DNA of 11,545 bases, from contig MU647942.1 of the NCBI GenBank assembly GCA_026770585.1, positions 6,544-18,088 on the forward strand, given 5' to 3'. Positions 6,365 through 11,545 of the stretch are shown piece by piece (the first letter of the stretch is position 1; each line of letters begins with the position of its first letter). The translations under genes were made by a program, and so were the position numbers. Below the pieces are notes generated by a model, which worked only from the letters and a program-made list of their open reading frames with translations, had not been told where the DNA came from and did not search any database. The DNA is from Baffinella frigidus (taxonomy: Eukaryota > Cryptophyceae > Cryptomonadales > Baffinellaceae).

Positions 6365-6502
6365 TTAGCGGTAACGTGACCAAATTTGCATGAGAAAATT
6401 CTTAAAGTTAACTGCCCACATGGTGAGTTGACTTCTGATGAAAGGTCCGTAGTCCACTGTGTGGAGCCCTTTGGGCGGCTGCTCAAGGTTATCTGACGCC
6501 AT
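6365..6502 (-). CDS. Small ORF of 45 codons, uncertain
   Basis: It starts at an ATG followed by GCG (MASDNLEQPPKGLHTVDYGP) and ends at TAA. The N-terminal half looks more protein-like than the rest, so it could be a first exon whose donor I cannot place. There is no family resemblance and no supporting neighbour. Confidence 0.2.
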   Translation of the reverse strand: MASDNLEQPPKGLHTVDYGPFIRSQLTMWAVNFKNFLMQIWSRYR

Positions 6503-6545
6503 CGGAGGACGCGGTGGAGGCGGAGGACGAGCGTGACCCACACAC

Positions 6546-6592
6546 TGTGAGCCTCGGTCGGAGGGTCGGACGGGTTGTGAGCCTCGGTCGGA
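6546..6592 (+). repeat. 30-bp-period direct repeat
   Basis: TGTGAGCCTCGGTCGGA is repeated exactly at 6546 and 6576. A degenerate third form (ACGAGCTTCGGTGG) follows at about 6598. Confidence 0.8.
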
Positions 6593-6660
6593 CACGTAAC
6601 GAGCTTCGGTGGTTGACTAATGAAGGTAGGTCCTGTAGGTTATTTAGTTTTTAATCTCGC

Positions 6661-6714
6661 CCAACATATGCCAACGCCACGCCCTTCCGTAGAAAGGATC
6701 TGCAAAGAAAGCAT
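6661..6714 (+). repeat. 54-bp block duplicated in inverse at 10980-11033
   Basis: The sequence from CCAACATATGCC to AAAGAAAGCAT matches the minus strand of 10980-11033 at 47 of 54 positions without gaps. In the frame NATPFRRKDLQRKH two of the five codon changes are synonymous and one is Lys/Arg, so it may be a former exon. Downstream here is a T-rich stretch ending TTTAG at 6737, a good splice-acceptor shape. In the other copy the 47-nt GT...AG element follows. Confidence 0.75.
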
Positions 6715-6733
6715 TTTTGCCTTCGGGTCGCGT

Positions 6734-6913
6734 TTAGCTCTCCAGTGAAGAGGCTCGTGTAGAGGGGACAAAGGGTGGTTCTCTGGGGGTGCTTGAGTTG
6801 ATCCAGAAAATCGCGCTCATCACACACACCGAACCCAAGTCAGCCTTTATGAAGCTTATGGTATCCCATGGTTGAGGTATAGGAGCTACAACCACGGATG
6901 CCCCACTTGTCAT
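6734..6913 (-). CDS. ORF of 59 codons, strand uncertain
   Basis: From an ATG with A at -3 the minus strand reads MTSGASVVVAPIPQPWDTIS, continues FIKADLGSVCVMSAIFW, and ends SSLES with TAA. The plus strand of the same DNA is equally suggestive: after a good acceptor (pyrimidines then TTTAG at 6737) it reads LSSEEARVEGTKGGSLGVLE and continues through SAFMKLMVSHG. It then meets a TGA at 6873-6875 and resumes GIGATTTDAPLVIFDLSSQA. Either strand could be the real exon; if plus, the TGA means splicing or decay. I recognise no family. Confidence 0.25.
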   Translation of the reverse strand: MTSGASVVVAPIPQPWDTISFIKADLGSVCVMSAIFWINSSTPREPPFVPSTRASSLES

Positions 6914-6984
6914 CTTTGATCTCTCCTCCCAAGCGGGTCTCACACACTCACCAATCAAAGCAGCAAGAACGACGCAAAACGCCG

Positions 6985-7262
6985 AGCCGTGCCGGACAGC
7001 CAAGGGCACCGGGCCGGGCAAGGTGCCCGGCCGGGTCCGGGCAGGCTGCCCGGGCAAGTCCGGGCGCTGCCCGGGCAAGTCCGGGCAACCCCGGGCAACC
7101 TGCCCGGGCAAGTCCGGGCAACCCCGGGCAACTTTGCCTGGCCCGGATATAACAGTCCGGGCAAAATGAGTACTGATCTTTGCCTGGGGATGGCACGGGC
7201 TGACACCGACAATCCTGTTTAAATAAAAACGAAATAACGAAATAACGAAAATCCCGGAAACT
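6985..7262 (+). repeat. CCGGGCAA-rich dispersed repeat, copy 1
   Basis: Short GC-rich units (GCCCGGGCAAGTCCGGGC and relatives) fill 6990-7140. They are followed by a conserved tail, GCCCGGATATAACAGTCCGG then GCAAAAT. After an inserted 80-bp stretch the tail resumes as CCCGGAAACTCC. The same order occurs in copy 2 at 7926-8178. Proline/glycine-rich open frames across it are translations of the repeat. Confidence 0.85.
7168..7252 (+). mobile_element. Small insertion with AAAAT duplication and A-rich tail
   Basis: Copy 2 of the host repeat reads GGGCAAAATCCCGG without interruption. Copy 1 reads GGGC-AAAAT (7163-7167), 80 extra bases (7168-7247), then AAAAT-CCCGG (7248-7252). The duplicated AAAAT and the empty site in copy 2 point to an insertion with a 5-bp target-site duplication. 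The inserted stretch ends A-rich with an 8-bp repeat (CGAAATAA), as short retroposed sequences (SINE-like or processed fragments) often do. It has no gene. Confidence 0.6.
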
Positions 7263-7339
7263 CCTGTGGTGTGCAGCCCTGCATTGATCCACGACTCAAG
7301 GGTTCGTATGAGTCGAGGCACCTCTGTACATTTTTCAGC

Positions 7340-7925
7340 CATTGACTTTTCTGTGGGGGTTGGATGGGACACTTTTCAGTTTCTGGAAAACCTTCTCTGA
7401 GTATCTGATTTTTAAAAAACCGATACTCACAAAGTCCAAAAAACTTTTTTGACTTTCAGGGTAGGGGTTGTGGGTGACACTTTGTGGTTTTTCGGGAAAC
7501 CAAATTGGGGTTTTGACTTTTATGGGGGGGGTTGGGTTGGGCGCTTTTTAGTTTCATGGAAAACCGTTCTAGGATTTTGACTTTTCTGGAGGGTGTTGTG
7601 GGGGACTCTCTCTGGTTCAGGAAAAACCGGTCTGGGGCTTTGAAATTTCTGGGGGGGGTGAGGTGGGACTCTTTTTGATTTGAGGGGAAACCTTTCTGTA
7701 GTTTGGACTTTTCCTGGGGAGGTTGGGGTGGACACTTTTTTGGTTTCACGGAAAACCTCTCTGGGATTTTGACCTTTTGGGGGGTGGTCACTTGTTGTTT
7801 TCAGGGAAAATCCGACTTGGATTTTGTCTTTTCTGGGGGGGGGTGGGGAGGTATTTACTTTTCTTGGTTTGAGGGAAAACCGGTCTGGGGTTTTAACTTT
7901 CTGGGGGGGGTGAGAGTGTCACGTT
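7340..7925 (+). repeat. 64-bp degenerate tandem array
   Basis: About nine units share the order TTTTGACTTTTCTGGGGGGG, a G-rich link, GACACTTTTTGGTTTCAGG and GAAAACC. The GACTTTT marker falls at about 7344, 7451, 7515, 7579, 7642, 7706, 7771, 7826 and 7895, most steps being 63-65 bp. The minus strand is open for 111 codons with a 20-residue-like repeat, but the unit length is not a multiple of three, so I consider that an artefact. The array lies between the two CCGGGCAA repeats. Confidence 0.85.
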
Positions 7926-8178
7926 TTGGTTTCAGGGCTGGGCTGCTCGGGGTGCCCGGGGTGCCCGGGGTGCCCGGGGTGCCCGGGGTGCCCGGGCTGC
8001 CCGGGCTGCCCGGACTTCCCCGGGGCAGGTCGGGCACGGAGCCCGGCCGAGCAACCCCGGGCCGGGCCGGGCCGGGCAGGCTGGCCGGGCAACTCCGGGC
8101 AACCTTGCCCGGCCCGGAAATAACGGTCCGGGCAAAATCCCGGAAACTCCGGCAGCCCGTAGACCGGGCAAGACCCCT
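7926..8178 (+). repeat. CCGGGCAA-rich dispersed repeat, copy 2
   Basis: It starts with six units of GGGGTGCCC/GGGCTGCCC, continues through CCGGGCAA-type units and ends with the conserved tail GCCCGGAAATAACGGTCCGG then GCAAAATCCCGG. Relative to copy 1 it lacks the 80-bp insertion but has 27 extra bases (8151-8177) between AAACTCC and TGTGGT. Collagen-like PGCPGCPG readings are repeat translations. Confidence 0.85.
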
Positions 8179-8710
8179 GTGGTAAAATGGAATTCAAGGG
8201 GGTCGGAATCGTTCACACGTGATCAACACGTTTTGGGCCAGGTGCTTAAGACAGTCCTCAGCAAGGGAGGATCTTTTACATCTGGGGATCTTTACTACAC
8301 GCCGAGCAACATCTGGGGACCCGGGGGATCTTTTGACACAGAGCAACTTGAATTCCGCTACCGAGCGAAGTGGGGGTTCCGGGGAGGCTACAAGTGGGTT
8401 TTAGAGAGGGTTTAAAGCTGGACGTGGAAAGCCAAGCACCTGCGATTCCTACCCCAGGGGGGGGGTCCAAAAAGAAAACCGCCGCCCAAAACACCACATC
8501 AGGTGAGGAACGAAGTGAAGCTGGGGGAACCGGGGCTGGTCGAGTAGAGAAGGATCTTTAAGCCATACATGCATACATGCAGACGACTCAAAGGGCCCAC
8601 AAGACCCTTTGACATGCCTCACCATCGGGCCTCTCCAGAAAGTCAAACCTGCGAAGAGGTGGAGGCATAAGTCTTGGAAGGTCGAATGTGGTATAACCAT
8701 CGCGGAATAG
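8179..8710 (+). CDS. Candidate three-exon gene, basic C-terminal region, 5' end not found
   Basis: Exon 1 (open from the repeat tail to 8369) contains DQHVLGQVLKTVLSKGGSFT and ends QLEFRYRA. Intron 1 is 8370-8417 (48 nt, GTGGGG...TTAAAG) and contains the TAA that would otherwise end the frame. Exon 2 (8418-8502) reads WTWKAKHLRFLPQGGG then PKRKPPPKTPHQ and ends at a textbook donor, CAG|GTGAGG. Intron 2 (8503-8638, 136 nt) ends GGCCTCTCCAG. Exon 3 (8639-8710) reads KVKPAKRWRHKSWKVECG and ends at TAG. Phases match at both junctions (2, then 0). PKRKPPPK resembles a nuclear-localisation or nucleic-acid-binding tail. There is no in-frame ATG in exon 1, so an upstream exon is missing. An unspliced alternative frame over exon 2 (KLDVESQAPAIPTPGGGSKK and on, TAA at 8561) is a rival. 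Confidence 0.38.
8370..8417 (+). other. 48-nt GT...AG repeat unit, introner-like intron
   Basis: This predicted intron matches the minus strand of 10931-10977 at about 43 of 48 positions with one gap. Both copies begin GTGGGGGTTC and end TTTAAAG. Outside the GT and AG the copies share only AA upstream and CT downstream before clear similarity stops, so the repeat boundaries coincide with splice-site boundaries. A further copy at 10245-10279 shares the upstream flank as well but is internally deleted. Confidence 0.5.
8588..8612 (+). other. 8-bp stem hairpin
   Basis: TCAAAGGG (8588-8595) pairs exactly with CCCTTTGA (8605-8612) over a 9-nt loop. It lies within predicted intron 2 of the gene at 8179-8710. 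A weaker stem (TGCCTC-ACC with GGT-G-GAGGCA) follows at 8615-8667. Confidence 0.6.
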
Positions 8711-8743
8711 CCACGGGGTAAATTCAACCACATGTCGCCGGAT

Positions 8744-8826
8744 GGAGGAGTCGGCTCCCTGAAGGAGCCGACTTGAGCTGGATTGGCTAACCGATCAGAG
8801 GATCGGTTAAACAATCCGACTCCTCC
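8744..8826 (+). other. 83-nt three-way-junction fold, possible structured RNA
   Basis: A 9-bp outer stem pairs GGAGGAGTC (8744-8752) with GACTCCTCC (8818-8826), with no mismatch. Hairpin 1 (8753-8769) abuts it: GGCTCC, loop CTGAA, GGAGCC. After a 10-nt linker, hairpin 2 (8780-8817) has stems GGATTG/CAATCC and TAACCGATC/GATCGGTTA with one 2x2 internal loop and an AGAG tetraloop, and abuts the outer stem on the other side. Nearly every base outside loops and linker is paired. CTTTTC follows. AGTC at the left can instead extend hairpin 1 to 10 bp, so two folds compete. It starts 34 bp after the predicted stop at 8708-8710 and may lie in that 3' UTR. It is not a tRNA or an snRNA that I can recognise. 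Confidence 0.6.
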
Positions 8827-9041
8827 CTTTTCTGGAACCCAGGGGAATGATAGGTCTATATCGATGAGGTCGAATTATATGGTTTGTTAGTTACTTATTA
8901 CGGATTCAGTGATCAGTAATCAGCAACTCCTCATCGTGGACCTACAAAACCTTTCCTTCTTCTTCGTCGTTTACTTCATCTGCGCCAATCTTCGGGGAGC
9001 ATCCCTCAGAGACAGACTGAGCGGGGTATAACATGGACCGA
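8827..9041. other. No gene recognised; strong polypyrimidine tract
   Basis: ATTCAGTGATCAGTAATCAG at 8903-8922 closely matches 5028-5047, a short AGTAATC heptamer repeat. CCTTTCCTTCTTCTTCG at about 8950, with more pyrimidines ending CGGGGAG near 9000, has the shape of an intron 3' end, but no good plus-strand exon follows. Confidence 0.5.
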
Positions 9042-9490
9042 TCATAGTGTGGTAATGGCACGGGTTAGGCAATAACGGCGAAACCTCTTTAATAAATTAT
9101 CTACGGGGCTGAAGCGCCGCTCAACCTCCCTCCAGCCTGGAACCTCGCCGTATTCCACGTTGAAGACGGGCGCGGGGAACGTCTGGCTCTCGGTGGTGTC
9201 GAGGCGTCCTCCAGCGTCCTCTGCCCGCTCTGCGTGCTCCGTCCCGTCTCCGCCTCAGCAATGAGGTTCATCGCGAAGTGCTGCTGGCCATCGGTGCTCC
9301 CCTGCGTACGGACGTTGGTCTCCCCCACCCGCATGCACAACCCCGCTCCACCAAGCGCCGGCATCAGAGGCATCGGTGCAGCCAGACGAGCTTCACAAGG
9401 ACCGAGGCCGCCAGCCCCGGAAACTTGCTTCCGAAGAAAAGCGTCCCTGGGCCTTTCCTCCTCCCGAAAATCGAGCACCGCGGTCGCCAT
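9042..9490 (-). CDS. Candidate two-exon gene of about 130 codons, function unknown
   Basis: Exon 1 (9490-9310) starts at ATGGCG (MATAVLDFREEERPRDAFLR), continues through GGLGPCEARLAAP and ends VGETNV. GTACGC at 9309 is the predicted donor and TTGCTGAG at 9254 the acceptor, giving a 56-nt intron. Exon 2 (9253-9042) resumes in matching phase 1: GDGTEHAERAEDAGG, then LDTTESQTFPAPVFN and VEYGEVPGWREVERRF, ending at TGA. Neither junction frame is forced, because the unspliced frame also stays open to 9101 (Ser/Arg-rich, ending GGRLSGASAP). I prefer splicing because exon 2 looks clearly protein-like and the intron size fits the other predictions. A further donor (GTAGAT, 9104) is possible. No family is recognised. 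Confidence 0.38.
9081..9098. repeat. 18-bp motif shared with 5013-5030
   Basis: AAACCTCTTTAATAAATT occurs exactly at 5013-5030 and 9081-9098. Surrounding sequence differs, apart from an AATCAGT-type repeat next to the first copy and about 160 bp from the second. An exact 18-mer is unlikely by chance in a window this size. Confidence 0.7.
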
Positions 9491-10032
9491 GCCTTGGCTT
9501 CTGCAGAACAAGGCGCGGGGGAGAGGGGCGGACACCAGCGCTGCGCGCGGCAAAACAGCGACGAGAGAGGGGGCGGCGATCAGCGCTGCTCGCGGCAAAA
9601 CAGCAGAGGAGGTGTGGAAAGGCCTTCTATTTTCGCAGGGAAGACCGAGTTCGGTCGAAAGGCAGAAGTTGGGGTGTTGCGGAGAGAAGGGCGACCTTGG
9701 GTGGCGAGTCTTCAGCAGAGACGGTGCAGGTGCTTGGTCGCAGAGGGCAGAACGTCAGGGACCCCGGAGCAGGTCGGTTCAAGAGCGATGCTGGCAGCGG
9801 GGAGACGCAGCGCGAAGTCTGTGACCCGCGGAGAGAAGGGCGGGGACCTGTGGCGACCAGCGGAGACTGCGGCGGCGGTGGTAGGGGTCGCGATTCCTGC
9901 GTGGCAGAGAGCGTGTCACCGATCCTCCTCAAAAATTCTGGTGCAGATGATGACCAGTTGACCGGTCAAACGGAGCGATTCAAGAAACGCCCCGAATTTA
10001 ATAGATGGACTCAAATTACCAACTGTGGATAA
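9491..10032 (+). other. GC-rich region open in several frames
   Basis: Plus-strand frames run open for hundreds of bases here (for example 9489-9824, starting MPWLLQNKARGRGADTS). Arg/Gly/Ala-rich composition and simultaneous openness of three frames point to GC bias rather than three genes. The ATG at 9489 overlaps the start of the minus-strand gene at CATG. If one plus frame is real, that of 9489-9824 is favoured: its two base changes between the SAARGKTA repeats are synonymous. Confidence 0.35.
9530..9618 (+). repeat. 45-bp tandem duplication
   Basis: AGCGCTGCGCGCGGCAAAAC recurs 45 bp later with G to T and later substitutions. The period is 15 codons. In one plus frame the shared core reads SAARGKTA twice with only synonymous changes; in the other two plus frames the same changes alter residues. 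Confidence 0.8.
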
Positions 10033-10131
10033 TTAAATCGGTTGGTAGGAAGGTCCCACCTTGCCTAGGCATGTCCTACGATAGGCAAATAGAAGGACGG
10101 CTGAACATTGTGGATAATTAAGTCGGTTGGT
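10024..10131 (+). repeat. 23-bp direct repeats 85 bp apart
   Basis: TGTGGATAATTAAATCGGTT plus GGT at 10024-10046 recurs at 10109-10131 with one A to G change. Between them is TGCCTAGGCA (a 10-bp palindrome) and a TTGCCTA...TAGGCAA inverted pair. The repeats could flank an inserted 62-bp segment or be a local duplication. Confidence 0.75.
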
Positions 10132-10244
10132 CGAATTCAATTGTGAAAATCCATAGGACCCTACGAACTTCATACGGTAGAAAGACCCCCCCCCATTTCG
10201 TATGGACATAGACTTTTAAACAAATGTGGAAAGGATTTCGTTGC

Positions 10245-10279
10245 CCGCAACCGAGCGAAGTGGGGGTTCGTTTAAAAGA
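10245..10279 (+). repeat. Shortened copy of the 8353-8417 repeat
   Basis: CCGCAACCGAGCGAAGTGGG then GGTTC matches 8355-8379 with one mismatch. The next bases, GTTTAAAAG, match the end of that unit, so about 29 bp are missing from the middle. The remaining GT...AG span is only 19 nt, too short to be a normal intron. Confidence 0.6.
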
Positions 10280-10280
10280 A

Positions 10281-10299
10281 GGGACCGGATTCCGGTCCC
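10281..10299. other. 19-bp hairpin palindrome, GGATTCC centre
   Basis: GGGACCGGATTCCGGTCCC is a perfect 9-bp inverted repeat around one base, with the same centre as 2573-2591. Confidence 0.7.
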
Positions 10300-10930
10300 A
10301 TCATCCTGGACGTGACTGGTACAAACCAGGGGTGTTGGGGAAGCGTTGGGGAAGGTTCCTGCAATTGTAGCCTTTTACAAGGTCACGCCGAAGAGTTCAT
10401 GACTTGCAAAAAAAATGGACGCGCTGAGGTGAAATAATGGGGGTGCGTCCATCTAAACAACGATTATATTGCACCTGCGACCGTCTATGTGCTAATTACG
10501 ACTTTCGAACGCATTTTTCTGGATGTGACTTTTTTTTCATGGCCTGTAAAGTTTACGTGTACGAGCTCGTACATTGTAAACGTATCACGATTGTTTTTGA
10601 AAAACAGTCACGGTATGAGTGGCCCGCAAGGAGAGTGGTCCATACATTTTTGCCCAAGTCCGGGGCAACTGTGTATGGAATAGGCAGAGGCCCCCACGCA
10701 ACGGGGTGCTCTGCGGGGAGCCATTGGGGAGTGACACGCTGTCCGGTTCGCCGGGCTTGTGCGGGGAGCTCCTTCAGGAAAAATCTGGTGCAGACCCCAG
10801 ATGTTTTCCTAACCTCGCCTCAATTCTTGCACCGTGCATTCTCACTTTCGAATAAAGTCAATAAGTGTCAATAAGTGTCACGACCGTATACAATTGCCCG
10901 TACAATAAGGTTCTTGGCTTACGTGGAAAG
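10300..10930. other. No convincing gene; one 145-codon ORF
   Basis: An ATG-started plus frame runs from 10437 to 10874 (MGVRPSKQRLYCTCDRLC and on), Cys- and aromatic-rich, with no recognisable domain or codon bias. I regard it as probably fortuitous. ATGGACGC (10415) and GCGTCCAT (10445) form an inverted pair around its start. AATAAA at 10851 could be a poly(A) signal and is followed by a 10-bp tandem repeat (AATAAGTGTC, twice). Confidence 0.4.
10551..10581. other. Imperfect 31-bp palindrome
   Basis: TGTACGAGCTCGTACA (10558-10573) is a perfect 16-bp palindrome, extended by GTTTAC on the left and GTAAAC on the right after one or two unpaired bases. Confidence 0.75.
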
Positions 10931-10977
10931 CTTTAAAACCCCTTTAACACCCACTTGTAGCCTCCCCGAACCCCCAC
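10931..10977 (-). other. 47-nt GT...AG repeat unit, minus-strand copy
   Basis: On the minus strand it starts GTGGGGGTTCGGGGAGGC and ends TTTTAAAG, about 90% identical to 8370-8417. It is preceded by the 54-bp block at 10980-11033 (ending GAAAGCAT, then AA) and followed by CTTTCCAC, then GTAAGC, itself donor-like. If the block is an exon, this is an intron in it. Confidence 0.5.
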
Positions 10978-10979
10978 TT

Positions 10980-11033
10980 ATGCTTTCCCTGCAGATCCCT
11001 TCTACGGAACGGCGTGTCGTTGGGCTATGTTGG
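10980..11033 (-). repeat. 54-bp block, inverse copy of 6661-6714
   Basis: It matches 47 of 54 bases. The frame open in the other copy has a TAG here in place of TAT at its upstream end, consistent with decay or with an acceptor (ACATAG|CC). Confidence 0.75.
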
Positions 11034-11153
11034 AAGCATTTAAAACCTCAAGGACCTAAAGGACCACTTCACTCGGTAGCGGTGTAGTACAACGATATTT
11101 GCGAGAAAACCGACCAAAAGGGCTCCAATTCCGCCGGTGGGAAGAAATCAAAA

Positions 11154-11545
11154 ATGAGAGACGGAGAGAGAGAGACGGAGAGAGAGAGACGGAGAGAGAG
11201 AGACGGAGAGAGAGAGACGGAGAGAGAGAGAGAGACACGGATAGAGAGAGACGGAGAGAGAGAGAAGGAGAAGGAGAGAGAGAGAATGAGAGACGGAGAA
11301 AGAGATGGAGAGAGAGAAACGGAGAGAGAGAGAGAGAGACGGAGAGAGAGAGATACGGAGAGAGAGAGAGGCGGAGAGAGAGAGAGAGAGAGACGGAGAG
11401 AGAGAGACAAAGAGAGAGTGACGGAGAGAGAGTGACGGAGAGAGAGAGACGGAGAGAGAGAGATGAAGAGATTGAGACGGAGAGAGAGAGACGCAGAGAG
11501 AGAGACGGAGAGAGAGAGACGGAGAGAGAGAGACGGAGAGAGAGA
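11154..11545 (+). repeat. GA-rich microsatellite (ACGGAGAGAGAG)n
   Basis: Units of 10-14 bp, mostly ACGGAGAGAGAG with variable GA number, continue to the window edge, so its full length is unknown. Arg/Glu-rich (plus) and Ser/Leu-rich (minus) open frames are translations of the repeat. Confidence 0.95.

Noticed and set aside
6893-7372. Upstream part of the 212-codon minus ORF (7372 to about 6914)
   Set aside because: Most of it crosses the CCGGGCAA repeat; only the terminal 59 codons have any independent merit.
7456-7791. 111-codon minus ORF with 20-residue repeat
   Set aside because: The unit is usually 63-65 bp, so the frame is not conserved, and the G-runs suggest slippage-prone non-coding DNA.
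7926-8123. Collagen-like PGCPGCPG ORFs
   Set aside because: Created by GGGGTGCCC units of the dispersed repeat; no signal peptide or flanking domain.
8449-8814. 121-codon minus ORF
   Set aside because: It overlaps the three-way-junction fold and the plus-strand gene model, and has no codon bias or domain.
9280-9310. Resemblance of GSTDGQQHF on the minus strand to a glucose-6-phosphate isomerase motif
   Set aside because: Only a few residues match and the surroundings do not resemble that enzyme.
9775-9790. tRNA B-box-like GGTTCAAGAGC
   Set aside because: No A box or acceptor stem at the right distance.
11154-11435. 93-codon Arg/Glu-rich ORF and Ser/Leu-rich antisense ORFs
   Set aside because: A simple GA microsatellite; any frame would be open.

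Overview
The window looks like nuclear DNA of a eukaryote, most likely a microalga or related protist. It has candidate GT-AG introns, G/C-rich third codon positions in the best coding stretches, no bacterial-style operons, and many interstitial heptamer arrays derived from the plant/algal telomere unit TTTAGGG. No species can be named from the sequence alone. I found no rRNA, tRNA, CRISPR array or complete autonomous transposon. Every gene here is a prediction of mine; none is a recognised full-length family member.

Layout. 1-120: end of a coding exon. 200-590: G-runs and a TTCAGGG heptamer array. 730-1100: two adjacent non-autonomous inverted-repeat elements with flanking direct repeats. 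1300-2061: a diverged duplication, then 2.3 copies of a 239-bp tandem repeat that can form two competing hairpins. 2061-3990: heptamer arrays (C-rich, then G-rich on the + strand) interleaved with a 65-bp module in three copies and a GC-rich module in three copies. 3989-4684 (minus): a candidate three-exon gene whose last exon runs into TTTGGGG repeats. 4795-5400: an inverted repeat, a short open frame, and a leucine-rich-repeat exon fragment between heptamer arrays. 5400-6660: mostly unassigned, AT-richer, with palindromes. 6660-8178: two diverged copies of a CCGGGCAA-rich repeat around a 64-bp tandem array; one copy carries a small insertion and the other shows the empty site. 8179-8710 (plus): a candidate gene for a basic protein with two predicted introns, followed by an 83-nt three-way-junction fold. 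9042-9490 (minus): a candidate two-exon gene. 10020-11150: short repeats and palindromes. 11154-11545: a GA-rich microsatellite reaching the window edge.

The candidate genes agree on one point: most predicted introns are very short (48, 52, 56 and possibly another 56 nt), and the phases match across each junction. The most unusual signal is a 47-48 nt GT...AG-bounded sequence found at 8370-8417 (+) and 10977-10931 (-). Its homology starts and stops within about two bases of the splice-like ends, as expected for a mobile (introner-like) intron. A shortened third copy lies near 10260. The second is the three-way-junction fold at 8744-8826, just after a predicted stop codon.
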